Positions 54,487 to 63,600 of a stretch of DNA of 64,000 nt are shown here, one piece after another. Numbering within the stretch: position 1 is the first letter of the stretch; the number at the start of each line of letters is the position of its first letter. Both the position numbers and the translations under genes were made by a program. The stretch is from NCBI GenBank assembly GCA_002162095.1, contig CP021424.1, positions 310,001 through 374,000 on the forward strand, written 5' to 3'. The DNA is from Armatimonadetes bacterium Uphvl-Ar2. GTDB taxonomy: Bacteria > Armatimonadota > Fimbriimonadia > Fimbriimonadales > Fimbriimonadaceae. The notes below the pieces were generated by a model. The model made no database searches. It was not told where the DNA came from and was given only the letters and a program-made list of their open reading frames with translations.

Positions 54487-55896
54487 TTAGCTCGCATCAT
54501 CAACCGTCGGGGCTCCCGGGCCCCGGCGGTTTTTGATATTTTTGAGGCTCTCATAAAAGGCCCTTGGGGAAAGTAGTGCCCGCCAGAATTCGATGGGCGA
54601 TTCATCGATGACCCGGAACGCCCGCGACGTGACGTAAAGGCACAGCACCAATTCGTTCAGGAACCAGGCAGCGGCCGCCCCCTCCAGCCCCCACTGCCGG
54701 GAGGCCAAAAACACGGCCACCAACATGAACGCCTGGAAGCCAAACACAATCGTGCCTAAGCGCGAACCCTTGTTGATGCTCATAGGCACGATGTAGCTCA
54801 TGCTCCAGATGCTGTTCAGCACGATAGAGCCCGCGATGAGAGCGTACACGTAAGGCTGGAACTGGAGCTTGTCCCCTTGGAGCCAGAGGCGATACACCGT
54901 TGGCGCGGCCAACGCCATGGCCCCCGTGACCAAGAGGGTGATCCAAAAGGAAACCCGGCTTGCCTTGCGGTGGAGTAGACGAGACTCTTTGATTTCCCCC
55001 CGGCCCAACATTCGGGCCAGTTCCACCCAAAGGATGTTGGAGAACGCCCGGGAAATCTGCGACGCAAACCGGGCCAGCGTCCGCATGGAGGAGTAATTCG
55101 TGGCAATGGTGGCCGACGCCATCGCCTGCGTGATAGTGGACTTGGTCCCATCATTCGCCACGACCTGGCTCCCCACGGCCGCGCTGTAGCCTAGCCCTTC
55201 CTTGAGCAACGGCCAGGGTAACTCGCGGAACTGGAAGGAAGGAGCCTTGGGAATCCAGGGCACCACCGCCCGGAGGTTGAAATAGGTGAACACCAAGCTA
55301 AAGAGCTTGCCCAGAGCGTAGCCCACGCCGTACATGGCCACCGACTGCGTGAAATGCGCCATGGCGAGGCCGCAAGCGACCTCAACGATGTTGAGGAACG
55401 TGATAACGATGAGCCCGTATGCGTACTTGTCGCCGGCGCGATACCCCGCATCCATCATCCCCGTATGCTGCGCAAAGAAGGCCGCCAGAACCAAGCCACT
55501 GGCCATGATGGTGAGATCACGGGCCGCCACCAGATCGCTCTGCACAAAGGCTTGCCACGGCACAAACTGCACGACCCCCAGTAGGGCAAGCAGCCAGGGC
55601 ACAGTGACCAGCCACAGCAGGTTCCATCCCGAGTTGTAGAGCGAAACGGTGCGGTCGCGGTCGCCACGGCCTTCGGCCATCAGCATCTCATTCCCGACAG
55701 ATTGCTGCACGTTGAGCGCTTGCAGACTCAGCACCATGTTGATGGCGATCATCTGATTCCAGATGCTCATGGAGTCTTCGCCGAACCAGTGCCGGAGCAA
55801 CGGCAACTGCGCCAACTGGATGACGATCTGGGAAAATTGGCTGGCGCCATTGGCCAGCAAACCGGACCGGAACGCACGGCGGGGGGCTGGACTCAT
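54487..55896 (-). CDS. Polysaccharide flippase, Wzx/MurJ-like
   Basis: 469 residues, about 12 helices. The order of GASQFSQIVIQLAQLPLLRHWFG, GYALGKLFSLVFTYFNLRAVVP and LKEGLGYSAAVGSQVVANDGTKSTI matches the oligosaccharide flippase family (MOP superfamily). Would move lipid-linked repeat units to the periplasm. Its C-terminal 16 or so residues (GPGAPTVDDAS) overlap a terminator hairpin for the beta-helix gene. Confidence 0.86.
   Translation of the reverse strand: MSPAPRRAFRSGLLANGASQFSQIVIQLAQLPLLRHWFGEDSMSIWNQMIAINMVLSLQALNVQQSVGNEMLMAEGRGDRDRTVSLYNSGWNLLWLVTVPWLLALLGVVQFVPWQAFVQSDLVAARDLTIMASGLVLAAFFAQHTGMMDAGYRAGDKYAYGLIVITFLNIVEVACGLAMAHFTQSVAMYGVGYALGKLFSLVFTYFNLRAVVPWIPKAPSFQFRELPWPLLKEGLGYSAAVGSQVVANDGTKSTITQAMASATIATNYSSMRTLARFASQISRAFSNILWVELARMLGRGEIKESRLLHRKASRVSFWITLLVTGAMALAAPTVYRLWLQGDKLQFQPYVYALIAGSIVLNSIWSMSYIVPMSINKGSRLGTIVFGFQAFMLVAVFLASRQWGLEGAAAAWFLNELVLCLYVTSRAFRVIDESPIEFWRALLSPRAFYESLKNIKNRRGPGAPTVDDAS
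54502..54534 (+). terminator. Terminator of the beta-helix gene, inside the 3' end of the flippase gene
   Basis: Stem AACCGTCGGGGC (54502-54513) / GCCCCGGCGGTT (54520-54531) with one G-T pair, then TTTTT-type run to 54534. Oriented for the plus-strand gene. Confidence 0.75.
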
Positions 55897-55999
55897 GTCC
55901 GCTCACCGGGGAAAATCCCCACAAGGCCCCAACGCACGCCTTAGTTTATCTACCTTCCCTTAAAATGGCCTCAGTCTTGCGGTAGGTAGACTCAAACCG

Positions 56000-57073
56000 A
56001 TGGCAAACATTCTCTACGTTGGCCCCGACGCGGTGGGATCTACCAGTCGCCAACGGAAGAATGTGCTTGAAGGTTTGGGCCATCGCGTCCGCAACATCTC
56101 CACGTCCCCGCCCGAAGGGGCATCCGGGCTGGTCCGGCGGGCCTACGACATCACGCAGTTTTTGCACCGGCAAGGACGGTCAAAGCGGATTCCCGGCCTC
56201 GTCCCGGATTTCTCACGGCAGATTCTCTCGGCCTTGCGCTCCGACCCCTTTGAGATTCTGTGGGTCGACAAGGGCATTCTCATTGCCCGAGAAACCTTAG
56301 AAGAGGCAAAGCGCGTACGACCCGATCTGCTCGTAGTGGGCTTGGTGCTGGACGCCATGACGATGCCGCACAACCAGACGCGGGTCTTCACCCAGGCGCT
56401 CCCGGCCTATGATGTGATGATTACCAATAAGTCGTTCGAAGTGCCTTTCTACGAGTTTCGGGGCGTGAAGCGGACGTACTTTATGGACAACTGCTATCAC
56501 ATGGGCACCCATCGCCCCGTGACTCTCACGGCGAATGAACAGCGGCGCTTCGGCGCGGACCTCAGCTTTGTGGGCGAGCACGAATGGCAGCGCGAAATCT
56601 CCATCTACCGCCTCGGCGAAGCCGGACTCAATGGCCTGGTCATTGGGGCCTGGCAGGGTTGCCGCCAGCACGAGAACTTTCGGTACTCCTTCGAGCGGGT
56701 GTGGGGTGACGATTACGCGAAGGCCATCTGTGGCTCCAAGATTCAGCTCGGGTTCTTGCGCCACATCAACCAAGACACCCAAACCACGCGATCTGTCGAG
56801 ATCCCGGCTTGCGGCGTATTTATGCTGGCCGAGCGGTCCGACGAGCACGAAGCCTTGTTCGCCGAAGGCAAAGAAGCCGCTTACTTTGACTCGGACGAAG
56901 AATTAGTCGACAAAGCCCGCTACTACTTGGCGCATGAAGATGAGCGCGCGGCGATTGCCCGCGCCGGACACGAACGCTGTGTGAGAGATGGATACAGTTA
57001 CCGCGCGCGATTGACCCGGATCATGGCGCAGATTGATGCGGATTTCGGGCGACAATTTAGCGTTTCGCCTTAA
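56000..57073 (+). CDS. CgeB-like glycosyltransferase
   Basis: 357 residues. MANILYVGPDAVGSTSRQRKNVLEGLGH opening, IHDNCYHMG-like FMDNCYHMGTHRP and LSFVGEHEWQREISIYRL, then LRHINQDTQTTRSVEIPACGVFMLAER with the GT-B nucleotide-sugar site. Resembles spore-maturation CgeB and O-antigen glycosyltransferases. Ends 17 bases inside the convergent GT4 gene. Confidence 0.8.
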   Translation: MANILYVGPDAVGSTSRQRKNVLEGLGHRVRNISTSPPEGASGLVRRAYDITQFLHRQGRSKRIPGLVPDFSRQILSALRSDPFEILWVDKGILIARETLEEAKRVRPDLLVVGLVLDAMTMPHNQTRVFTQALPAYDVMITNKSFEVPFYEFRGVKRTYFMDNCYHMGTHRPVTLTANEQRRFGADLSFVGEHEWQREISIYRLGEAGLNGLVIGAWQGCRQHENFRYSFERVWGDDYAKAICGSKIQLGFLRHINQDTQTTRSVEIPACGVFMLAERSDEHEALFAEGKEAAYFDSDEELVDKARYYLAHEDERAAIARAGHERCVRDGYSYRARLTRIMAQIDADFGRQFSVSP

Positions 57074-58217
57074 TAGCGTCTTCGGCCACCGCTAAGAAAT
57101 CCCGAACGGAACCCTCAACACTAAAGTGCTCCTTGAAGCACGGCCGTGCTTGCTGGCTCATGGCTTCGCGTCCTTCTGCCCCCAGGCCTTCCCATTCGCG
57201 TAGAAGTTGGGTGGCTCCCGCTTGCGTATCGAGGGCCACAATGCCCGCTTTCGCCGCGATGACCTCGCGCCAGATATTGACCTTGTCGCTGATCAGCGTG
57301 GGTTTGCCGGCGGACAAGGCCTCAGCCACCACAATGCCAAAGTTCTCTTGGTGGCTAGGCAAAACGAAGGCCTCGGCGGCGGCAAAGGCACCCCATTTGC
57401 GTTCACCCTTCAGCATTCCCGGCCACACAATACGGTCCGCCACGCCCGCCGCCTGAGCTTCACTGCGCAGGGTTTCGATCCAATTCACTTGGTCCGGGCC
57501 GGCAATCACCAGCATCACGTCGGGGTTCTGACCATAGACCTCGCCGAACGCCCGCACCAGCAGGTCACACCCCTTCTTCGGATGAACCCGGCTGAGGAAC
57601 AGGAGCACTCGCTTGCCCTGCAGCTCAGGAAACTCTTGCAAGAACGCCGCCCGCATGGCCTCGGCGTCACCCACGATCCCCCGGGTGCCATAGGCCACCA
57701 CTTGCTGGCGGAACCGATAAGGACGGAACCGATTCTCGGCCAAGCGGCGCTCTTCCTCGGTGGTGAACATCACCGCGTGGGCGCGTTCTAGCACGGGCGC
57801 TAAGAAGCGCGGCCAGTAGATCATCTTCTTCAGGCGCTTGAGCTTGTTCTCATCGAACCAAGGATCGAGCATCCCGTGCGTCCACACCACATAGGGGGTG
57901 CGAGAATTCTTGAGCCCCGGCCCCATCGCCGCCACCCCTTGCTGCCAAATCCCGTGGCCGCTGATAAAGTCGAACTCGTCCGCATGGGCCGCCAGCCAAG
58001 GCGCAAGATCAGCGCAGTGCCCATAAATGCCTTGCCCCGGACCGAGGCTGACAAGTTGCAACGGGAAGCCGTCGGCGTAGGCAGGGTTCGGGCCGTCCAG
58101 CGCCACCACGGTCACCTCGTGGCCTAGCTCCTGCAGGCGTTGACCACGCTGTAAGATGCCCTCGATCGGTCCCCCTTCCTCGGGGTCGGCCGACCGGATG
58201 ACATGGAGGATTTTCAT
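57057..58217 (-). CDS. Glycosyltransferase family 4
   Basis: 386 residues, GT-B fold. MKILHVIRSADPEEGGPIEGILQRGQRLQELGHEVTVV opening, VWTHGMLDPW, LFLSRVHPKKGCDLLVRAF and PSHQENFGIVVAEALSAGKPTLIS with the E-x7-E motif. Probably adds a hexose to the repeat unit. Overlaps the polymerase gene by ATGA. Confidence 0.93.
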   Translation of the reverse strand: MKILHVIRSADPEEGGPIEGILQRGQRLQELGHEVTVVALDGPNPAYADGFPLQLVSLGPGQGIYGHCADLAPWLAAHADEFDFISGHGIWQQGVAAMGPGLKNSRTPYVVWTHGMLDPWFDENKLKRLKKMIYWPRFLAPVLERAHAVMFTTEEERRLAENRFRPYRFRQQVVAYGTRGIVGDAEAMRAAFLQEFPELQGKRVLLFLSRVHPKKGCDLLVRAFGEVYGQNPDVMLVIAGPDQVNWIETLRSEAQAAGVADRIVWPGMLKGERKWGAFAAAEAFVLPSHQENFGIVVAEALSAGKPTLISDKVNIWREVIAAKAGIVALDTQAGATQLLREWEGLGAEGREAMSQQARPCFKEHFSVEGSVRDFLAVAEDAIKAKR

Positions 58218-59788
58218 GGGCGCGTATCGGGCGAAACGACACGTCCCATCCCGCGCGGTCTCTCGTAGGCATACGGAGCCTCACGAGTGCGCCGAGTCAT
58301 CGTATTGGCAAAGAACACTATCACCGCCGAGAAGATCGCATAGACAATGAGGTCTTGGAACAGAAACACAATCTGGGCCGCGATTGTGCGCTCCGCAAAC
58401 ACCTGCGTGGCTTGGTAGATGATTCCTAAGCCCAGGATGTTGCGTGAGAGTCCGTCGCCAAACAGGAGGCTGATGAACAGCCCGTACGCCACCAGAGTCA
58501 AGAAAGCGGTGAGGAAGACGCACCACCACCCGTAGGCGTTGAATGCATCGGCAAAGAAGCCCAACGTGATCTGCGTGGTGAAGTCGGTAGGGCCGACCAA
58601 GCCGATCGCCTTTTGCCCGAGGTCATTGGCCGTCCCGATGACAGGCTTATTCGGGTTGTTGGCAAAGCGCGGGATGACCATGGCCCACCCATGGTAGATC
58701 CGGCCCCCGCCATCGTAGCCCTCGAGGTTCGTGCGATAGATAACACTGGAAACCCAGTTGATGAGCGCGTGCCGTTCTTTGAGGTTACTGGCCTCGCGGA
58801 AATAGTGCGTACGGCGCTCATCTTCGGTCACAACCTGGGCGTCCTCGACTTCTTTCTTTCGGAACTTCTCAGGCTCGGTGATGACCTCGGTGAAGACCTT
58901 AGCCATCGTCGTTAAACGCTCGGTCTGCGTTCCGGTTCGCACCTCGTTTCGAGCGTAGAGCGCGTACGGAGACAGCACCAACTGGAAGAACAGGGCAAGG
59001 CCAATGATCAAGCCGTACTGTTTGAACTTGAACTGGAAGCCAAACATGTGCGCCGAGAGCACGAGAGTGACAACCGCCCACACCATCTCTTGCCGCACAG
59101 CAAAGATGATCCCCCCGGCAATGGAAATGAGCACGCTGGTGATGTTCGTCCAGTGCAACCATTTCTTACCGTTACTCTTGACGATGGCGTATGCCGTGCC
59201 CAACACAATTGGGAGGTACTGAATGAAGTGGAACTGGCGTAGCGGACCAATTACCCCACCAACATAGAGGCCACCTTCATCGGCAACCCCAAACCGGTTG
59301 ACCGCGTACCACCGCACCGCCGAAATCACGAGCAGAATCACGGCAAGAATGAACAGCCGATCTTCAGTTGGCTTCAGCACGATGAGCGGCTTCGCCTTGC
59401 CTATGCGGAGGAAATCAAGGAACAAGCTTCCCAAAATCAGTCCCAAGAAGCCAACGTTGTAGACCTGCAGCGTCTGAATCGGCACGTACATGATCTCGTC
59501 TGCGGGTTGCCAATGCAATACCTTCATGACCATGGCCGCTCCCACGTGCTGAATGAAGAAAAGGAGCAGGCAGCAGCCAAGAACCGACGCGACGCCCTTG
59601 GTTCGGGAGAACACGACTCCAAACTGAAGCCAAAGGAGGCTCATCCACAGGGAAAACTCCAGGGACGTGCCGGTGGCGAGCTGACCGATGAGCACCAGAG
59701 ACAGCAAAATGAGGTGAATCGGCCAGAACCAACGCATGGCCGTGGATTCACTTCTCAGCGGCATATCTCGGATGACAGTCGTGCTCAA
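58214..59788 (-). CDS. Wzy-like polysaccharide polymerase
   Basis: 524 residues, about 12 helices and a large periplasmic loop (about 285-380) with many charged residues, the layout of O-antigen/oligosaccharide repeat unit polymerases. Sequence conservation in this family is low, so the call rests on topology and position between glycosyltransferase genes. A polytopic protein of other function cannot be excluded. Confidence 0.68.
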   Translation of the reverse strand: MSTTVIRDMPLRSESTAMRWFWPIHLILLSLVLIGQLATGTSLEFSLWMSLLWLQFGVVFSRTKGVASVLGCCLLLFFIQHVGAAMVMKVLHWQPADEIMYVPIQTLQVYNVGFLGLILGSLFLDFLRIGKAKPLIVLKPTEDRLFILAVILLVISAVRWYAVNRFGVADEGGLYVGGVIGPLRQFHFIQYLPIVLGTAYAIVKSNGKKWLHWTNITSVLISIAGGIIFAVRQEMVWAVVTLVLSAHMFGFQFKFKQYGLIIGLALFFQLVLSPYALYARNEVRTGTQTERLTTMAKVFTEVITEPEKFRKKEVEDAQVVTEDERRTHYFREASNLKERHALINWVSSVIYRTNLEGYDGGGRIYHGWAMVIPRFANNPNKPVIGTANDLGQKAIGLVGPTDFTTQITLGFFADAFNAYGWWCVFLTAFLTLVAYGLFISLLFGDGLSRNILGLGIIYQATQVFAERTIAAQIVFLFQDLIVYAIFSAVIVFFANTMTRRTREAPYAYERPRGMGRVVSPDTRP

Positions 59789-59819
59789 TGAATTCTATTC
59801 TCGGTGCTTTCTGTTCGTC

Positions 59820-61007
59820 TCACGACTCTTTCCAGAGCTTGGTGAGTGCTTCGGCGAGTTGGTCACCGTATGACTGCCAACCCGCAAGTCGCTGAACCCG
59901 GGCCAGGGATTTCTCGGACATTTGGGCTTGACGAGCACGATCGTTGGCCAACAAGGTCATTTTGTCACAAAGACTGTCGGGGTCGCGGATCGGTACCAGA
60001 AATCCTTCGTCACCTTCGTCAATCAGGTCAAAGGCACCCGTGTTGGTGGTGGCGAGCACCGGGCAACCGCAAGCCATGGCCTCGGCCAAGACCATCCCAA
60101 ACCCATCCTCGACACTCGGCAAGACGAGCAAGTGACTCGTTGAAAAAAGCTGCCTTAGGTCAGCAACATTCACTTTTCCGCGTATGTGGACATCGGGACG
60201 TCCCTCGTACTGGGCAATGAGCGGACGGATATCCTTGCGGACCGAACCCACCATGTGCAGCTGCTTCCCTGGCACATCGAGTTTGTCAAAGGCTTTGAGC
60301 AGATGAGGAATCCCCTTGCGATACGAGATCTGTCCGGCGAACGCAATCCGGAACTCATCGTCTCGGGGCTTACCCTCCGGAAAGAAATCCTTGAGATTGA
60401 CTCCCAGGGGCACGCAAGCCACGCGCTCCGGCGCAAATCCGCGTTCGAGAAATGAGTTGCGCGCAAAGCTCGATGGCGTCATGATCAAGTCGGCCTGGGC
60501 GTACTCTGCCTCCTCACGCGCGATGATCCGGGGGTCAACGGCCTGCCGACGAATGCCATGGTCGTCGTACTCCCGTTGGATGAGTTCGTATTGCGTCCGG
60601 ATGTGAGAACAGGGCCGGTCGCAGACGTACTTCATTCCCTTTCTCTTGGCCTGCGCTCCTGTCTTCACTCCCGCAGATGACATGGCCATCACGACGTCGG
60701 CATTCGGCAAACGCTTTGCGACAAATCGGTCAAAACAAGATGACGAGAGAAACTCCAGCAAGAAATGAAATCCCGTCAGTGGCTGTCCCAGAAGATCGTG
60801 CGCAACGTAAGGCACCCGCCAATACGGATAGGTGGTTACGCGGTCGACGGGAAAGTCACTCCAGCCTAGCTTCGCGCGTGGGTAGCCCGCAAAGAGCCGC
60901 TCCAGGAGCCCGCGCTCGTGCAACATCTGTGCGGCGTGTATGTAGTGAAACTTGCCGGATGTGCTCACAACGACTCGAGGGCGAATCGCAGACGTTTTTT
61001 CCCTCAT
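59820..61007 (-). CDS. Glycosyltransferase family 4
   Basis: 395 residues from the ATG at 61007 (61010 also ATG; the open frame reaches 61052). VVVSTSGKFHYIHAAQMLHERGLLERLF, VCDRPCSHIRTQYELIQ, IAFAGQISYRKGIPHLLKAF and PSVEDGFGMVLAEAMACGCPVLAT with the E-x7-E motif. Related to group 1 enzymes of capsule and exopolysaccharide loci. Confidence 0.9.
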   Translation of the reverse strand: MREKTSAIRPRVVVSTSGKFHYIHAAQMLHERGLLERLFAGYPRAKLGWSDFPVDRVTTYPYWRVPYVAHDLLGQPLTGFHFLLEFLSSSCFDRFVAKRLPNADVVMAMSSAGVKTGAQAKRKGMKYVCDRPCSHIRTQYELIQREYDDHGIRRQAVDPRIIAREEAEYAQADLIMTPSSFARNSFLERGFAPERVACVPLGVNLKDFFPEGKPRDDEFRIAFAGQISYRKGIPHLLKAFDKLDVPGKQLHMVGSVRKDIRPLIAQYEGRPDVHIRGKVNVADLRQLFSTSHLLVLPSVEDGFGMVLAEAMACGCPVLATTNTGAFDLIDEGDEGFLVPIRDPDSLCDKMTLLANDRARQAQMSEKSLARVQRLAGWQSYGDQLAEALTKLWKES

Positions 61008-61108
61008 CATCGTTGGCCTAATTGTCAGATCGGGACGCCACGCGCATCCCATAACCCTGCGGGCGGAGAATACCAGCAGACAGCTGGCCTCCTCCGCGTC
61101 TCTCAGGT

Positions 61109-61768
61109 TTAGATTTTGCCTTGACTGGTCCGCTCCACTTCGTCGATGTAGGCAGCGGCAAAGGCGTCCAAGTCTTCCTTGGAAATATCGTAGAGCGAGA
61201 TGAATCGATAGAACGAACCGGCCTGCGGCTTACCGCTTCGGAACTCACGGGTGATGAAATCCCACCACATGGCATCGAAAGAATCGTAGAACTTCTTGTC
61301 CGGACCCTTGAAGGTGAACAGCGAGATCGCCGGTCCTCGCTCCTTGTGGTCCATCTCGATGTACTTCACCGGAATCTTGCCGAACGACTTGGTTTCAATC
61401 GTCCGCAGTTCGATGTGCTTCATTTCCCAGCCCTGGCCCTGGAAGCACCACTGCTGGTCGTGGAACGAGTCGCTGTCGTCGCTGGCAATCAGCACCGCAT
61501 CAATGCGTTGGCCGGCGTTGTTCTCATACACCCGGGAGACGATGCCAAACGGCTTCAGCATCTCGTAGGTGACCTCGTCCATCTTGTAAGACTGATTCGG
61601 GTCGGAGTCGCTCTTGACGAATCGATAGCCCAGGATTTCATCCTTCGGCATCATTTCTTCAACTTGGTCTTCCGTCGGCCGGACGTAACCGGTCAAGGTT
61701 GACCGGAAATTGGCCAAGGCCCCCACGGCCAAGAACAGGGCGATGACGACAAAGATCTTCTGCTTCAT
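61109..61768 (-). CDS. EpsI-like exosortase-associated protein
   Basis: 219 residues. One N-terminal hydrophobic segment (FVVIALFLAVGALANF), then a periplasmic domain. HDQQWCFQGQGWEMKHIE corresponds to the W..GxGW region of EpsI/DUF3485 proteins, which are often fused to or next to exosortase. Overlaps the exosortase gene by ATGA (61765-61768), strong support for the pairing. Confidence 0.78.
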   Translation of the reverse strand: MKQKIFVVIALFLAVGALANFRSTLTGYVRPTEDQVEEMMPKDEILGYRFVKSDSDPNQSYKMDEVTYEMLKPFGIVSRVYENNAGQRIDAVLIASDDSDSFHDQQWCFQGQGWEMKHIELRTIETKSFGKIPVKYIEMDHKERGPAISLFTFKGPDKKFYDSFDAMWWDFITREFRSGKPQAGSFYRFISLYDISKEDLDAFAAAYIDEVERTSQGKI

Positions 61769-62688
61769 GACTTCTTCTTAAACTCCAGGCCCTTGGTGAT
61801 GAGATACAGCAGGTAGAAGCACAAGGCCAGGGCAATGTAACCGCTGTAGTCGTGGAAATCGTGGCCCGCCTTCTCGCCGTATTCATTCCCCACCATGCCT
61901 ATCATGGCGATGCGAACGCCGTTGATGAACACGGAAAGCGGAATGGCGATGGTGGCCAGGATCAAGTTGGCAAAGAACTGCAACCGCGAGATGATCATAA
62001 AGAACACCACGGCCGCGCTGATGGCGATGGTCGTTTTGAGGCCGCTACAGGCTGCCGCTACGAACAAAGTGAACTTATCGAGGTTGATCGTCACCGAGTC
62101 GGTGCGGAACGGCTTGTAGCCCAGCACATCCAAAATTTGGTAGGCAACCTCCGTGCTCACTTGCTGGAGCGGCAGGGTCGCGCGGTCGATGATGCGGTCC
62201 AGAATCGGGAAACCGAGGATGAGGTAGGCAATGGCTGGGGCGAGCGCCCACGCCCAGCGCCAGCCTGCGACCAGCACCACCGAAAGCCAAATCGCCGCAA
62301 TACACAGCACGCTCTGGATGAACGGCTGCTCCAGGCGCATGCTCATGGCGGCGGCACCCAAGATCGGTACCAGGCCCACCAGGGCCACCCACGTGCCTTT
62401 CACCGGGATGTCCTTGATCTTCGGCCACATGGTCCAAACCAAGAAGCCGGAACAAAGGGGTACCAGCAGGCCGTGGGCATAGTGGCTGTCCATGTCCATC
62501 CACTGCCGCCAAACCAGCTTGAAGAACGGCAGGAACGCAAAAATCAGCGCGCCAATGGCCAGCATGACGAGTTGGAATTGGGGGTTACGTCCCCAAGCAA
62601 GCACCTCATCTAGCGATAGGCGGCGCTCATCAGCGTCCACCGGTGGGGTGGTCGTCTGGACTTCGTTCAGTACGGCCTCGGTATCCAT
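61765..62688 (-). CDS. Exosortase (transpeptidase-like membrane protein)
   Basis: 307 residues, about eight helices. Catalytic Cys214 in AACSGLK, Arg259 in FINGVRI and His279 in HDFHDYSGY: the Cys-Arg-His set of the exosortase/archaeosortase family. DSHYAHGLLVPLCSGFLVW is the conserved N-terminal loop. Cleaves and anchors PEP-CTERM-type proteins. No PEP-CTERM-tailed protein is visible in the window, so substrates lie elsewhere. Subfamily (A-type or other) cannot be fixed by eye. Confidence 0.92.
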   Translation of the reverse strand: MDTEAVLNEVQTTTPPVDADERRLSLDEVLAWGRNPQFQLVMLAIGALIFAFLPFFKLVWRQWMDMDSHYAHGLLVPLCSGFLVWTMWPKIKDIPVKGTWVALVGLVPILGAAAMSMRLEQPFIQSVLCIAAIWLSVVLVAGWRWAWALAPAIAYLILGFPILDRIIDRATLPLQQVSTEVAYQILDVLGYKPFRTDSVTINLDKFTLFVAAACSGLKTTIAISAAVVFFMIISRLQFFANLILATIAIPLSVFINGVRIAMIGMVGNEYGEKAGHDFHDYSGYIALALCFYLLYLITKGLEFKKKS

Positions 62689-62751
62689 AGTTCAGTGCCT
62701 CTCCTTCAACCTTCGTGCCAAACAGAAGGTTCCCGGCAAGTGACCCAAGCC

Positions 62752-63423
62752 TTAGTAAGCACCCTTACGTTTGAGGATGGCCCCGAGGGTGCGGCCAATA
62801 ATGCGCAGATCTTGCCGGATCGATGCCTCGTAATAATACTGGCGATCCAGCCGTACGCGCTCTTCAAACTCAAGTTCACTGCGCCCTTCGCACTGCCAGA
62901 GTCCCGCGCACGAGGGCTTCATTCGCAGATAGAACTCAATGCTGTCGCCGTAGCGATCCCATTCCGGCGGCAGGATGGGGCGCGGCCCCACCAGGCTCAT
63001 TTCGCCCTTCACCACGTTCAGCAGTTGGGGCAATTCGTCAATGCTCAGGCTGCGCATCTTGTCGCCGAAGCGGATGAGGCGCGGATCGTTCTTGAGTTTG
63101 AGGTTCTTTTGGTACTCAGCGAATAGCTCAGGGTCGCGCCGCAGCACCTCGTCGGCGTTGCGCACCATCGTGCGGAACTTGAGCATCCGGAAGCGCTTGC
63201 CATTGAGGCCCACGCGCTCGGACCAATAGAAGATCGGGAAGCCATCTCCGGTGACGACGGCCAGAGAAGCCAAAAGGAAGACGGGGAAAAGGACGATCAA
63301 CCCTATAACGCCGAGGACAATGTCCAGGCCGCGCTTCATGAACCGATACGAAGGTTCTTCATACCGGGGCAGGCGTTCGGGCGGAGTCATGCCCGCTGCG
63401 CTTGCCTTGTCTATCGGAATCAC
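62752..63423 (-). CDS. Undecaprenyl-phosphate sugar-1-phosphate transferase
   Basis: 223 residues from the GTG at 63423, preceded by AGAGGG; the longer frame to 63543 looks non-coding. One helix (LDIVLGVIGLIVLFPVFLLASLAVV) and the catalytic block FYWSERVGLNGKRFRMLKFRTM, LSIDELPQLLNVVKGEMSLVGPRPI. Priming enzyme of the WcaJ/EpsL type that starts the lipid-linked chain. Position next to exosortase is common in exosortase genomes. Confidence 0.93.
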   Translation of the reverse strand: MIPIDKASAAGMTPPERLPRYEEPSYRFMKRGLDIVLGVIGLIVLFPVFLLASLAVVTGDGFPIFYWSERVGLNGKRFRMLKFRTMVRNADEVLRRDPELFAEYQKNLKLKNDPRLIRFGDKMRSLSIDELPQLLNVVKGEMSLVGPRPILPPEWDRYGDSIEFYLRMKPSCAGLWQCEGRSELEFEERVRLDRQYYYEASIRQDLRIIGRTLGAILKRKGAY

Positions 63424-63600
63424 GGTTTCCCTCTTCTGTTGGTGCCCTGATCTCAAATCAAATGAACCTCGAAAACCGTCCAACCTGGTTTTCGGGGAAA
63501 AGCGCCACCTTCTGTAGACGGAAATTGTTGGACGCTTGTTCACCGATTATACTAGCGGGGCCTGCTTCCATTTCGTAAGGAATCGCGCTCTTAACCGCCC

